The position numbers were made by a program, and so were the translations under genes. From Sphingomonas sp. PAMC 26621 (GTDB taxonomy: Bacteria > Pseudomonadota > Alphaproteobacteria > Sphingomonadales > Sphingomonadaceae), in the NCBI RefSeq assembly GCF_000251145.1, contig NZ_AIDW01000028.1, positions 48,739 to 112,738 on the forward strand: a DNA stretch of 64,000 nt, written 5' to 3'. How positions within the stretch are numbered: the stretch's first letter is position 1; each line of letters begins with the position of its first letter. Shown piece by piece: positions 1 through 8,590 of the stretch. Under the pieces are notes generated by a model, which was not told the origin of the DNA, did not search any database, and worked only from the letters and a program-made list of their open reading frames with translations.

Positions 1-461
1 CCGGGCTGCGCGAAGGCGACAGCGTGCGGATCGGCAAGCATGTCGCTTCCGTGATTGAAACGCCCGGGCATACCGCGGGACATATCGTGTTCCACATGGC
101 GGAGGATGCGCTGCTGTTCAGCGGCGACACGTTGTTTGCCATGGGTTGCGGACGGCTGACCGAAGGCAGTCCCGCGGAGATGTTCGGCAACATGCAACGG
201 CTCGCCGCGCTGCCCGATGAGACGATCGTCTATTGCGCGCACGAATATACCGTGTCGAACGGGCGCTATGCGGTAATCGCCGAGCCCGACAATCGCGCGG
301 TCGCCGACCGGCTGCATGTGGTCGAGGCACAGCGCGCCGCGGGCGAGGCGACCGTCCCGACGACGATCGGCACGGAACGCGCGACCAACCCGTTCCTCCG
401 CGCGACCTCGGTGGAACAGTTCGCCGATCGGCGCGCCGCCAAGGATGCCTTTCGCGGCTGA
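1..461 (+). CDS. gloB: Hydroxyacylglutathione hydrolase (glyoxalase II), C-terminal part, cut by the window edge
   Basis: Glyoxalase II hydrolyses S-D-lactoylglutathione to D-lactate and glutathione in the cytoplasm, the second step of methylglyoxal detoxification. The 5' end lies outside the window; the reading frame is already open from base 3. Visible metallo-beta-lactamase ligand regions are HTAGH, FSGDTLF (the bridging Asp) and the late His in YCAHEY. The C-terminal substrate domain follows, with the family's NPFLR segment. The N-terminal HxHxDH metal site is therefore in the missing part. The gene ends cleanly with TGA and is followed 41 bases later by an unrelated small secreted protein. 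The family assignment is confident; the true start is not visible. Confidence 0.93.
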   Translation, partial: GLREGDSVRIGKHVASVIETPGHTAGHIVFHMAEDALLFSGDTLFAMGCGRLTEGSPAEMFGNMQRLAALPDETIVYCAHEYTVSNGRYAVIAEPDNRAVADRLHVVEAQRAAGEATVPTTIGTERATNPFLRATSVEQFADRRAAKDAFRG

Positions 462-502
462 AGCGTGATAGGATTGATGCGGGGGGAGAGTGTTGGAAGA
501 GG

Positions 503-919
503 ATGACGACGATGGTTCGTTTTGCCGTACCGCTCCTGTTGCTTGTCGCTGGAAGCTCCAGCCTGTCCGCGGATGACGGCGGACGCCGCGCCCGCGACGC
601 GGAAAAGGACCGCACTGAACTTGCCAAGCAGCTTTCCGGCCTGACCCCGGGCAAGCCGCAGCAATGCATGCCCCTTGGCCGGAGCAGTGACTCGGCGCGC
701 GTGGGCGACACGATCCTCTACAAGCTCAACCGGAACGACATTTACCGGACCGATACGAGCGGAGGCTGCTTCGGCCTGCGACGGGGCGACGCGATCGTCA
801 CGCGGAGCTATACCGGACAGCTGTGTCGCGGCGACATTATCCAGACGGTCGATCTCGTCTCGCGCATGCCGAGCGGCAGTTGCACGTTCGGGGAGTTCGT
901 GCGGTACAGGAAGCCATGA
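503..919 (+). CDS. Small secreted Cys-containing hypothetical protein, first of a tandem paralogous pair
   Basis: A 138-residue protein of unknown function. The start at 503 is preceded by a purine-rich GGAAGAGG. An N-terminal hydrophobic stretch (about residues 4-20, VRFAVPLLLLVAG then SSSLSA) looks like a Sec signal peptide, so the protein is probably periplasmic. The mature part holds a PGKPQQC segment and several Cys (PQQC, GGCFG, GQLCRG, SGSCTFG) that could form disulfides. Its stop overlaps the start of the next gene as ATGA. The next protein shares the pattern PGKPxxC, a C-G-x-R/D-x-D-A-V/I-V-T core and a GQLCR segment, so the two are diverged tandem duplicates. I do not recognise a named domain. 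Confidence 0.78.
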   Translation: MTTMVRFAVPLLLLVAGSSSLSADDGGRRARDAEKDRTELAKQLSGLTPGKPQQCMPLGRSSDSARVGDTILYKLNRNDIYRTDTSGGCFGLRRGDAIVTRSYTGQLCRGDIIQTVDLVSRMPSGSCTFGEFVRYRKP

Positions 920-1293
920 TCCGCGTCGCGCTTGCCATGCTCGCAATGGGCGCGACAACGACGTCAGACACGCGTGATCTCGACAGGGCGCTCGCGGGCC
1001 GCAGTCCGGGCAAGCCGGAAACCTGCCTGTCCTCCAGCCGCCAACTGACACCGCAGGCGGTCAACGATCATGTCCTGCTATACCGCGACGGTCCGCGGAT
1101 CTGGCGCAACAATTTGTCCGCGTCCTGCCCGGGGCTAGATGACGATGCCGTAATCGTGACCGAGATCCGGGGCGGGCAATTATGCCGCAACGACAGCTTC
1201 TATACGCTCCAGCGCGGCGGGATTGGCATTCCGGGGCCGCGTTGCCGGCTTGGCGTGTTCGTACCATGGAGCCGGGTCAGATCGTCGCGATAA
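916..1293 (+). CDS. Small secreted Cys-containing hypothetical protein, second of the tandem pair
   Basis: A 125-residue protein of unknown function starting at the ATG that overlaps the upstream stop (ATGA), so the two genes are probably translationally coupled. It repeats the upstream protein's landmarks in the same order: SPGKPETC, a SCPGLDDDAVIVTE core, GGQLCRND and a Cys near the end (GPRCRLGVF). Its N-terminus is short and only weakly hydrophobic (MIRVALAMLAMG), which could still serve as a signal peptide. The Cys positions are conserved between the copies, consistent with extracytoplasmic disulfide-bonded proteins. No catalytic motif is visible. The 150 bases that follow, up to the end of hslU, show no gene. 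Confidence 0.72.
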   Translation: MIRVALAMLAMGATTTSDTRDLDRALAGRSPGKPETCLSSSRQLTPQAVNDHVLLYRDGPRIWRNNLSASCPGLDDDAVIVTEIRGGQLCRNDSFYTLQRGGIGIPGPRCRLGVFVPWSRVRSSR

Positions 1294-1443
1294 GGCCGCT
1301 TGCCGTTTGAGGGCAACGCCGTCCGTCCGGTTGGATCGAACGGACGGGGGGCAGGTCCTGGGCGGCCGTGCGAGCGCCGGGGATCGCTACCCCCTCCCCC
1401 GCCACCCGTGCTCACGCCTGAGGTGACGGGATAGGGCATTTCC

Positions 1444-2741
1444 CTACAGCACGAACCGGCTGAGATCGGTGTTGCGCGCGATCCCCGCGAGATGCGTCTC
1501 GACATAGGCCGCATCCACCACAATCGTCTCGCCACCGCGGTCCTCGGCGTTGAAGCTGATGTCCTCGAGCAGCTTTTCCATCACCGTCTGCAACCGCCGC
1601 GCGCCGATGTTCTCGACATCGCCGTTGACCAGCGCCGCCATCTTCGCGATCGCGCGGATCCCGTCGTCGGTGAAGCTGATCGTGACGCCTTCGGTCGCGA
1701 TCAGCGCCACATATTGCTGAGTCAGCGACGCCTTGGTGTCGCTCAGGATCGCGACGAAGTCGTCTTCGGTCAGCGCCTTCAACTCGACCCGGATCGGCAA
1801 CCGCCCCTGCAGCTCGGGCAGCAGGTCGGACGGCTTGGCGACGTGGAACGCGCCGCTTGCGATGAACAGAACGTGGTCGGTCTTCATCGGTCCGTATTTC
1901 GTCGCGACCGTGGTGCCCTCGATCAGAGGAGCAGGTCACGCTGGACGCCTTCCCGACTGACCGAACCGCCGCGCACGTCGCTCACCGCGATCTTGTCGAT
2001 CTCGTCGAGGAAGACGATCCCGTTCGCCTCGGCATCCGCGAGCGCGGCGCGGCCGACCTCATCCTGGTCGAGCCGCTTGTCGGCCTCTTCCTCGACCAGC
2101 TTGTCCCACGCCTGCGGCACGGTCAGCTTACGGCGCTTCAACTGCCCGCCGCCGCCGAACGCCTTGCCCATCATCTCGGACAGGTTGATCATCTGCGCGC
2201 CGCCGCCGGGCATTTCGAACGGCATGTTGGGCGCTGCCTCGAGCTCGATCTCGATCTCGGTCTCGCGCAGATGGCCGTCGTGCAGACGCTGGCGGAACGC
2301 TTCGCGCGTCGCTTCGCTCGCGCCCTTGCCGGTCAGCGCGTCGAGCAGCCGCGCGAGCGCGGCTTCCTCGGCCTTGTCCTTGACCGCGCTGCGGCGCCGC
2401 TCCTTCTCGAGGCGCACCGCTTCCTCAACCAGGTCGCGCGCGATCTGCTCGACGTCGCGACCGACATAGCCAACCTCGGTGAACTTGGTCGCCTCGACCT
2501 TGATGAACGGCGCATCGGCAAGCTTGGCCAGACGGCGGCTGATCTCGGTCTTGCCGCAGCCGGTCGGCCCGATCATCAGGATGTTCTTCGGCGACACCTC
2601 GTCGCGCAGGTCATCGCCCAGCCGCTGCCGGCGCCAGCGATTGCGCAGCGCGACCGCGACCGCGCGCTTGGCATCGGCCTGGCCGATGATATGCGCGTCG
2701 AGCGCGCGGACGATGGCCTTGGGGGTAAGGGAGTCGATCAT
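1444..2741 (-). CDS. hslU: HslU, ATPase subunit of the HslUV protease (frameshifted in this sequence)
   Basis: HslU (ClpY) is the AAA+ unfoldase that feeds substrates into the HslV peptidase. Walker A GPTGCGKT lies at residues 58-65 and Walker B VFLDEID at about 243-249. The C-terminal sensor and HslV-docking part is intact but in another frame. The first frame ends after GVQRDLLL at 1923; the second resumes at about 1887 with [15 protein letters not shown]. On the coding strand the break reads CTGCTCCTCTGATC. One extra C in the CC run restores the family sequence LLPLIEGTT and a full 432-residue protein, close to the usual length. I therefore annotate one gene with a single-base deletion near 1928. 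It is co-oriented downstream of hslV. Confidence 0.93.
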
Positions 2742-2749
2742 GGGTCTCT

Positions 2750-2821
2750 CTCAAGCCCCTTCCCTTCGGGGAAGGGGTTGGGGTCTCTCTTAAGCCCCTC
2801 CGCTTCAGGGGAGGGGCTTTA
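2750..2821. repeat. GC-rich palindromic repeat (family A) between hslV and hslU
   Basis: Two back-to-back hairpins fill the hslV-hslU gap: CCCCTTCC-CTTC-GGGGAAGGGG, then AGCCCCTCC-GCTTC-AGGGGAGGGGCT. The same CCTCTCCCC / GGGGAGAGG style of element recurs near 29.9, 48.9, 56.1, 57.8 and 58.2 kb. Located inside an operon, it may stabilise or partly terminate the upstream hslV message. Confidence 0.7.
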
Positions 2822-2825
2822 TGGC

Positions 2826-3377
2826 TCAGTTCGTTTCGAGGCTTTCCACGGTCAGCCGGTCGTTGGTGTAGACGCAGACCTCCGCCGCGATCGCCATTGC
2901 CTTGCGGCAGATCGTCTCGGCATCCGCCTCGTAATCGACCAGCGCACGCGCAGCGGCGAGCGCGTAATTGCCACCCGAGCCGATCGCGGCGACGCCCGCT
3001 TCGGGCTCGAGCACGTCGCCGTTACCGGTCAGGATCAGCGTCACCTCCTTGTCGGCGACGATCATCATCGCCTCGAGGTTGCGCAGGTATTTGTCCGTCC
3101 GCCAGTCCTTCGCCAGCTCGACCGCGGCGCGCAGCAGCTGCCCGTGATGCTGCTCGAGCTTGCGCTCCAACCGCTCGAACAGCGTGAAGGCATCCGCGGT
3201 TGCACCGGCAAAACCGGCGATGACCGAACCGTCGCCGAGGCGCCGGACCTTCTTCGCATTGGGTTTCATCACCGTCTGGCCCTGCGTCACCTGACCGTCC
3301 CCGGCGACGACGACACGACCATTACGACGCACGGACAGGATCGTGGTGCCGTGCCACACCGTTTCGTTTCCACTCAT
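2826..3377 (-). CDS. hslV: HslV, peptidase subunit of the HslUV protease
   Basis: HslV (ClpQ) is the proteasome-like Thr peptidase of the HslUV heat-shock protease. The 183-residue product begins [10 protein letters not shown] followed by TTILSV. The first Thr of TTILSV is the expected N-terminal nucleophile after removal of a ten-residue propeptide, a form I know from other alphaproteobacterial HslV. Conserved segments AGDGQVT, GQTVMK and [16 protein letters not shown] are present. The ATG at 3377 was chosen because it gives this propeptide; an earlier in-frame start would add [12 protein letters not shown]. There is no Shine-Dalgarno sequence in front of it, while a heat-shock-like promoter lies directly upstream. 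hslU follows 84 bases downstream. Confidence 0.94.
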   Translation of the reverse strand: MSGNETVWHGTTILSVRRNGRVVVAGDGQVTQGQTVMKPNAKKVRRLGDGSVIAGFAGATADAFTLFERLERKLEQHHGQLLRAAVELAKDWRTDKYLRNLEAMMIVADKEVTLILTGNGDVLEPEAGVAAIGSGGNYALAAARALVDYEADAETICRKAMAIAAEVCVYTNDRLTVESLETN

Positions 3378-3385
3378 GCAGCGGG

Positions 3386-3414
3386 ATATGGGGCGCAGGT
3401 CCGCACGGTGCAAT
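3386..3414 (-). promoter_or_regulatory. Candidate sigma-32 (RpoH) promoter of hslV
   Basis: On the minus strand a perfect heat-shock -10, CCCCATAT, ends 8 bases before the hslV ATG. An ATTGCAC element that could act as a -35 lies 14 bases further upstream. The -35 match to CTTGAA is poor. Initiation 6-8 bases after the -10 would give an almost leaderless hslV mRNA, which fits the missing ribosome binding site. hslVU is a classic heat-shock operon. Confidence 0.45.
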
Positions 3415-3478
3415 CGGTCGCTTGCGCGGATTGCCTTCGCTCGTGGATAAGCGACGGGAACAGAGGGGCAAATCGAGA

Positions 3479-4168
3479 ATGAACCAGGCCGGACACCAAC
3501 CCGACCATCCGCTGGAACGGATGGTTTTCTTTTCCGACGCGGTGTTCGCCATCGCGATCACGCTGCTGATCATCGAGGTCCACCCGCCGCATCTGCCCTA
3601 TGGGTCGCCGTGGCAGGACTATGTCGATGCGCTGGTGCAGCTGTTGCCGAACTTCATCGGCTTCTTCGTCAGCTTCTTCGTGATCGGTGCCTTCTGGGCG
3701 GGGCATCATCGCGCCTTCGGACTGGCCGGGCATTATTCCGACGCGCTGATCGGCCCCAATCTGGCGTTGCTGTGCGCGATCGTCTTCCTCCCCTTTTCGA
3801 CCGCGTTCATGAGCGCCAATGCCGGGATGCTCGTGCCGTCGGTCGTCTATGCCGTGACGCTCATCGTCAGCGGGTTGCTAAGTCTGCGCCTGACGCGACT
3901 CGCGACCATGACGGGAGTGGTGCGGGAGGACATTCCGCGCGTCGACGTCGCGCTGGCACGAAATCGTAGTCTCGGGGTGGTCCTGGGGGCGCTGCTTTCG
4001 CTCGGGATCGCGTTTGTCGATGCGCGGTTCAGCCAGGCCGGCCTGCTGACGATCCCGTTGTTCCAGGCAGTAAGCCGAAGGATCGTGCGCCACCGGTTCG
4101 AACCTGGGCGCGGCGCGCGCGCCACGGCGACGGCGACCGCCGACGGTGGCGGCCGCCCTCAGGTTTAA
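3479..4168 (+). CDS. TMEM175-family (DUF1211) potassium-channel-like membrane protein
   Basis: A 229-residue inner-membrane protein. The segment [18 protein letters not shown] near the N-terminus matches the TMEM175/DUF1211 signature in which FSD lines the pore of the first helix; family members are K+ channels. Further hydrophobic segments follow ([64 protein letters not shown]), about six helices in all, as expected for a single-repeat bacterial protein. The ATG at 3479 was chosen over an upstream TTG because it sits next to the conserved region. The tail is Ala/Thr/Gly-rich. It is divergent from hslV and its stop overlaps the stop of the opposing gene by four bases. Confidence 0.85.
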   Translation: MNQAGHQPDHPLERMVFFSDAVFAIAITLLIIEVHPPHLPYGSPWQDYVDALVQLLPNFIGFFVSFFVIGAFWAGHHRAFGLAGHYSDALIGPNLALLCAIVFLPFSTAFMSANAGMLVPSVVYAVTLIVSGLLSLRLTRLATMTGVVREDIPRVDVALARNRSLGVVLGALLSLGIAFVDARFSQAGLLTIPLFQAVSRRIVRHRFEPGRGARATATATADGGGRPQV

Positions 4169-4548
4169 TTGGCAGCGCCAGTTTGCGCGTTCATCGTGCC
4201 GCGGTCGGACACCAGCGAGGGTGCAGGCCCGGTCGCCGGGCGTAACGCCTCGCGTTCCGCGGCGGTCATCGGCGCAGACATGTCGGGGCGGAAGTCCGCG
4301 ACGGCGCGATCGTCCGCATTGCGGTTGGGATCCAGCAGATCGGTCGGGACATGGCCCTCTTCCGAAGGTTTCGACAGCAGCGCCGAGATCCGACCGCGCG
4401 ACAGGAACGCCGCGATACCAGCACCAGCGGCGAGGGCGACGGCGCCGATCGACCAAGCGGTCGTCGCGTTCATCGGCTTCGGCGCGTGCTTCTTGGCAGG
4501 CTTTGCCTCAGGCGGGGTCTTTGGGTGATGCTTGTGGGTCTTTGGCAT
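4165..4548 (-). CDS. Hypothetical single-pass membrane protein with basic N-terminus
   Basis: A 127-residue protein of unknown function. The N-terminus is rich in Lys, His and Pro (PKTHKHHPKTPPEAKPAKKH). One transmembrane segment follows (about residues 28-48, TAWSIGAVALAAGAGIAAFL). The C-terminal half is polar and probably disordered, with a DLLDPNRNADDRAVADFRPD stretch. The basic start before the helix suggests an inside N-terminus. The ATG at 4548 is preferred to a GTG three codons upstream. It converges on the DUF1211 gene with overlapping stops, and the next gene upstream on this strand is an unrelated lipoprotein. Confidence 0.68.
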   Translation of the reverse strand: MPKTHKHHPKTPPEAKPAKKHAPKPMNATTAWSIGAVALAAGAGIAAFLSRGRISALLSKPSEEGHVPTDLLDPNRNADDRAVADFRPDMSAPMTAAEREALRPATGPAPSLVSDRGTMNAQTGAAN

Positions 4549-4652
4549 GGTTCGCACTCGTGTTAGAAGTCGACCGTCAACGGTTGACCACAGCGAGCGT
4601 TCCGACCCGGACGGTGGCGCGGCACCCGAAGGGCACCGCGCCGGTCGTCCGA

Positions 4653-5072
4653 TCAGCGGCAGCGGTTGTCACTGCCGTTCTTGTCGATGGCCTTGCCCGC
4701 CAGCGCGCCGCCGGCGCCGCCGATCAGCGCGCCCAGAAGGCCCGAACCGCCCGGGGCGATCGCCGCGCCAAGCACGCCGCCTGCGATCCCGCCGACGACC
4801 AGACCGGTCGTACCATCGTTGCGACGGCAGTAATAACGGCCGTCACTGCCACGGTAGACGCGGTCGTTCTCGGCCAGGCGACGCTCCTGATAATGGCGGC
4901 GATCCTCGCGGTAATAGCGCGACGCGTCATAACCGTTGTACGACGGATCGGGCCGGTCGTAATCATATTGGGCGTAGCGGTTGTCGCCATAGCCGCCCGG
5001 ACGCCCGCCATATTCGTCACAACCAGCGATCAAGGTCGATGCAGCCAATAGGCCGAGAGTGAGTGCGCGCAT
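4653..5072 (-). CDS. Glycine-zipper 2TM lipoprotein (17 kDa surface antigen type)
   Basis: A 139-residue outer-membrane-type lipoprotein. The signal peptide MRALTLGLLAASTLIAGC ends in a good lipobox (LIAGC), predicting lipidation of Cys18. A Tyr/Asp/Arg-rich region follows (about 20-80). The C-terminus carries the glycine-zipper hairpin, GTTGLVVGGIAGGVLG, then ALIGGAGGALAGKAID, flanked by two Cys (YYCRR and NRCR). This matches the Rick_17kDa_Anti/glycine zipper 2TM family. A paralog with nearly the same C-terminal half is at 39718-40017. The Tyr-rich middle is unusual and could be an exposed flexible region. It is a monocistronic gene by spacing. Confidence 0.83.
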   Translation of the reverse strand: MRALTLGLLAASTLIAGCDEYGGRPGGYGDNRYAQYDYDRPDPSYNGYDASRYYREDRRHYQERRLAENDRVYRGSDGRYYCRRNDGTTGLVVGGIAGGVLGAAIAPGGSGLLGALIGGAGGALAGKAIDKNGSDNRCR

Positions 5073-5189
5073 CCGAAAGCCTCCTGTTCGTTACGCTAGG
5101 GTAATGCGCGGATGCGCCATTGGTTGCTTTTCCCGACGAACGGATGATCCGATATGGCGTTCGGGCGGTTGCGGCCCCACATCGTCACA

Positions 5190-6188
5190 ATGGCAAAGCT
5201 CGGCGACTGGATCGATCCGCAACCCCATGGCATTCATGTCAAACCCGCAGACGTGTGGGTCGACCCGTCGCAGCCGACGCCGCGTGCGCTGGTGACCCAC
5301 GGCCATGCCGACCACGCGCGCGGCGGCCACGGTGCGGTGTGGGCCACCCCCGAGACGCTCGCGATCATGGACGCACGCTATGGCGCGCAGGCCGGGCATC
5401 CGGTGGCGTACGGCGAGTCTCACGATTTCGGTGACGTCCGCGCGACCTTCGTGCCCGCGGGGCACGTGCTTGGCTCGGCGCAAATCCTGCTTGAATATCG
5501 CGGCGAGCGGATCGTCGTATCGGGCGATTACAAGCGCCGCCCCGACCCGACGTGTACGCCGTTCGAGCCTGTCAAATGCGACGTGTTCATCACCGAGGCG
5601 ACGTTCGGGCTGCCGGTGTTTCGCCACCCCGACACCGGCGACGAGATCGACAAGCTGATCGCCGCGCTCCACGCCAATCCGGATCGGTGCGTGCTGGTCG
5701 GCGCCTATGCGCTCGGCAAGGCGCAGCGCGTGATCGCCGAACTGCGCGTGCGCGGCCACGCTGCGCCAATCTATATCCATGGCGCGCTCGAGCGGTTGTG
5801 CGCGCTGTACCAGGCGCATGGTGTCGACCTGGGCGAGCTGCGTCCGGCAACCACCGCAGCCAAGGCCGAGATGATGGGGCATGTCGTGATCGCGCCGCCG
5901 GGGGCGCTGGCGGACCGCTGGTCGCGTCGCCTGCCCGACCCGATCACCGCGATGGCGTCGGGCTGGATGCGGGTGCGCCAACGCGCGGTCCAGCGCGGGG
6001 TCGAGCTGCCGTTGATCTTGAGCGATCACGCCGATTGGGACGAACTGACCGAGACGCTGACCGAGATCGCGCCCAAGGAAGTGTGGGTCACGCACGGGCG
6101 CGAGGATGCGCTGGTCCATTGGTGCGCCACGCGCCAGATGAAGGCGCGGGCGCTCGCTCTGGTGGGATATGAGGACGAGGACGACTAG
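5190..6188 (+). CDS. Ligase-associated DNA exonuclease, metallo-beta-lactamase fold
   Basis: A 332-residue member of the ligase-associated exonuclease family (MBL/beta-CASP type). The metal-binding motif THGHADHARGG (HxHxDH) lies near residue 45. GHVLGS and SGDYK supply further ligands, and LSDHADW and VTHG motifs near the C-terminus belong to the beta-CASP/RMMBL part. Proteins of this family are usually encoded next to an ATP-dependent DNA ligase and an Lhr-type helicase. Here the ligase is about 11 kb away at 16971-18560 and no Lhr helicase is seen. The ATG at 5190 (MAKLGDWIDP) was chosen because homologs start there; an ATG 12 codons upstream is possible. Confidence 0.88.
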   Translation: MAKLGDWIDPQPHGIHVKPADVWVDPSQPTPRALVTHGHADHARGGHGAVWATPETLAIMDARYGAQAGHPVAYGESHDFGDVRATFVPAGHVLGSAQILLEYRGERIVVSGDYKRRPDPTCTPFEPVKCDVFITEATFGLPVFRHPDTGDEIDKLIAALHANPDRCVLVGAYALGKAQRVIAELRVRGHAAPIYIHGALERLCALYQAHGVDLGELRPATTAAKAEMMGHVVIAPPGALADRWSRRLPDPITAMASGWMRVRQRAVQRGVELPLILSDHADWDELTETLTEIAPKEVWVTHGREDALVHWCATRQMKARALALVGYEDEDD

Positions 6189-6299
6189 GCCGCCCAAGGC
6201 TCCATGCCGGACGTGTTGCAACATCCACCGGGCAGCTGGCACGGACCGGATACGCGGCGCGGTGGCGCCTGAGACGAGCTTTGGGTGACGCCGGAGATA

Positions 6300-7354
6300 C
6301 TAGGTGGGATCCGTCTCGAGCACATACCCTACCCCCGGGATCGGCAATACCACGTCGGTCGGCGTCAGCCGCCCATCCGCCGCGAGGGAAAGCACCGTGA
6401 CGGTCTGTGCGCGCTCGTGCGCCACGACCATCACCCCCGCCGCCTCGAGCAACAGGAAGAAACGTGGCGACGCCCCACCGCTGGCGACATGCTCGAGCAG
6501 CGTCGGCCGGCCGTCCGAATCCAGCCCAAAGACCGCGATACTGTCATGCCCGCGGTTCGAGACGTAAAGCCGGGTGCACGCCGCGTTGATCGCGAGATGG
6601 GCGAGGATCGAATCGCCGTGCCACGCCGCAGGCAGGGTCGATAGCATCTCCGTCGCCCCGAACGTCCCGTCGTCATGCCGATCCAGCGTCGTCAGGTATT
6701 GGCCAGTTCGCTGGCGAGATACGCGCGATGCACGTGGCGGGGATGCAGCAGCAGGTGCCGCGGCCCCGATCCGGGCGGGGCGGCGAAGGCGACTCGCGGC
6801 GTCCCGAGCGTGTCGTCGGCGGCAATATCGAAGGCGAGCAAGTGATCGGTCCCGAGATCGGTCTGGTACAGCCAGCGCCGGTCGGGGCTGAACCCGACCC
6901 AATGCGCGTGCGGCGCGTCCTGCCGCACCGCGTTCGGGCCGGATCCCTGGTTGGCATGGACTTGCGGCTCCCCACGGGGAAGCCCGGTATCCGGATCGAG
7001 TCGGATCAGCGCGACGCTACCGCCCGCGTAATTGGCGACCGCGAGCAGGGTTCCCTCCGGATCGACCGCGATATGGCACGGCGCGCCCCCACCGGCTGGG
7101 ACGACCGCGAGCGTTTCCCAGCCCTGGTCGCCATGGCGATGGACGCCGACCCGCCCGATCGCATCTTCCTCGACGATGTAATGAAGCCGGTGCCGGGGTG
7201 AAAACACACTGAACGAGGCGTTGGGGGCGGCGGTATAGGCCGGGCCAATGCGCCAGGTTCCGGCCGTATCGCGCTCTAGCGTGCAGAGACCACGCCCGCC
7301 ACCGCCGCGATACGTTCCGGCAGCAAGGGATATCGTGCAAAGCGGTCCGGTCAT
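6300..7354 (-). CDS. Beta-propeller lactonase (6-phosphogluconolactonase/YbhE type), frameshifted
   Basis: The lactonase/muconate-cyclase beta-propeller family contains cytoplasmic 6-phosphogluconolactonases. The first frame runs from MTGPLCTISLAAGTYRGG through the typical GGGAPCHIAVDPEGTLLAVANYAGGS repeat to YLASELANT and stops at 6692. The rest (LTTLDRHDDG ... LYVSNRGHDSIAVF ... SPRFFLL) lies in another frame, ending at 6300. The coding strand reads AATACCTGACG at the break; a third C would give NTLTTLD and a continuous protein of 351 residues, the usual size. I treat it as one gene missing a base at about 6695. The specific substrate cannot be told from sequence. Confidence 0.82.
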
Positions 7355-7535
7355 ATCGGCCCCATAGGGGATTGCCCCTCCCCACGCCAATCGGGGGGAT
7401 CGCTTTGGAAACGGATCCTGATCGCCGCGTGCAGCCGCGCTGGTCGACCGTCCACTGTCTTTTCGCGCACCGCGGTCCGAAACAGCCGCCGAGACGTTTG
7501 CCCGGTGTGCGCCACAGCTTGAAGGAGCGCGACGA

Positions 7536-7853
7536 ATGCCCCGCAAATCCCGTATTACCCCGCCGAGCAATCCCTGGCCCGCGATCGGTATCGAGGCGTG
7601 GACGCTTGGAATGGAAGCGTCCGCGGTCATCGGCCTGCGGGTCTATCAACACATGATGGCCGGACCAGCGGGCAATGCCGCCAGCCGGGCCGAAGCCCGT
7701 CTGATGGTGGAAGAGAAGGTTGCCGCCGCCGCGGAACTGCACCGCACGATGGTGTCGGGAGGGCTTGGCAGCACCCCCGCCACCGCGACCAAACGAATCA
7801 TCCGCCACTATGCGAGCACCGTGCGCGCCAACCGCAAACGGCTGACGGGTTGA
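7536..7853 (+). CDS. Conserved hypothetical protein, small alpha-helical
   Basis: A 105-residue soluble protein of unknown function. It begins MPRKSRITPPSNPWPAIGIEAW and contains a WTLGMEASAVIGLRVYQHM segment followed by EARLMVEEKVAAAAELHRTM, giving two amphipathic helices. This pattern (aromatic N-terminus, LGMEA helix, MVxEK helix) recalls short proteins of other alphaproteobacteria that are loosely phasin-like, but I cannot assign a function. AGGAGCGCGACGA before the ATG supplies a ribosome binding site. It is divergent from the lactonase gene; the 181 bases between them presumably hold both promoters. Confidence 0.72.
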   Translation: MPRKSRITPPSNPWPAIGIEAWTLGMEASAVIGLRVYQHMMAGPAGNAASRAEARLMVEEKVAAAAELHRTMVSGGLGSTPATATKRIIRHYASTVRANRKRLTG

Positions 7854-7900
7854 TCTCGACGGATGAGACCCGCCGTGGTCCGGACGGATGTCTCGTATGA

Positions 7901-7940
7901 CAAACGCAAAGGGCCACCGACCCGGTAAGGTCGGCGGCCC
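7901..7940 (-). terminator. Rho-independent terminator of the PEP-CTERM gene
   Basis: On the minus strand a 12-base stem GGGCCGCCGACC / GGTCGGTGGCCC with a six-base loop is followed by TTTGCGTTTG. It begins 23 bases after the stop of the gene at 7964-8590 and has one G-U pair. Confidence 0.8.
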
Positions 7941-7963
7941 TGCGCGTAAGGTGTCCTTACGGC

Positions 7964-8590
7964 TTAGGCGTAGGTAACGCGAACCGACTGGTTCTTGCGC
8001 GAGCGGACGCCCGCACCGATCATCGCGAAACCTGCGAGCATCATTGCCCAGGTTGCCGTCTCCGGAACAGCGGCCGTAACTGCGGAAACCGTGAAGCTGC
8101 CGTTGTAGTCAAGCGGGTCACCGCCCGGCGTTGCGGTATAGCCCTGGACGAGGTCCGCACGGCCGCGATTGTAGAAGAAGTTGGTCAGCGAGTAGGTCGT
8201 GCTGCCCTCGGTGAACGCGTTGCCGCCCAGAAACGAGTTGGTTGCGACCGTGTAGAGACCAGTCAGCGTCTGGCCGCCGTCGAAGCGCAATGCGAGATTG
8301 TAGGTCGCGTCCGAGTTGATCGTCTCGCCTGCACGGTAGCCTTCGCCAACGAGCAACTGCATCATGCCGCCAGTGGCAGAAACCGGGAGGGCGATCGTCC
8401 GGCCGGGGTTGACGTACGTCGTCGTGTTGCTCCCCTGCAGGAACAGCGCATAGTAATTGTTCGCATCGGTGGTCCAGACAGTGCCCGACGGACCAGTAAC
8501 GGTTGCACCGACGATGGTTGCTGCCTGTGCGGTACCCGAGAGCGCGGCCACGGATACTGCGGCTGCCAACATAAGCTTAACGTTACGCAT
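7964..8590 (-). CDS. PEP-CTERM sorted secreted protein
   Basis: A 208-residue exported protein. The signal peptide is MRNVKLMLAAAVSVAALSGTAQA. The mature region is a beta-rich, Thr/Gly/Asn-rich domain without a recognised catalytic motif. The C-terminus has the sorting signal VPETATWAMMLAGF followed by a hydrophobic stretch and RSRK, the PEP-CTERM layout used by exosortase/archaeosortase systems of sphingomonads. An extra tail (NQSVRVTYA) follows the basic residues. No exosortase gene lies in this window. The ATG at 8590 was chosen because it directly begins the signal peptide. A strong terminator follows. Such proteins are usually linked to surface or exopolysaccharide material. Confidence 0.85.
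   Translation of the reverse strand: MRNVKLMLAAAVSVAALSGTAQAATIVGATVTGPSGTVWTTDANNYYALFLQGSNTTTYVNPGRTIALPVSATGGMMQLLVGEGYRAGETINSDATYNLALRFDGGQTLTGLYTVATNSFLGGNAFTEGSTTYSLTNFFYNRGRADLVQGYTATPGGDPLDYNGSFTVSAVTAAVPETATWAMMLAGFAMIGAGVRSRKNQSVRVTYA

Noticed and set aside
1885..1932. Programmed frameshifting in hslU
   Set aside because: No slippery heptamer or downstream structure is evident, and three other unrelated genes show the same single-base homopolymer loss, so sequence error is simpler.
4085..4115. A GGTTCGAACC tRNA T-loop-like string
   Set aside because: It lies inside the end of the DUF1211 gene and no acceptor, D or anticodon arms can be built around it. A similar string at 58983 is inside hisZ.
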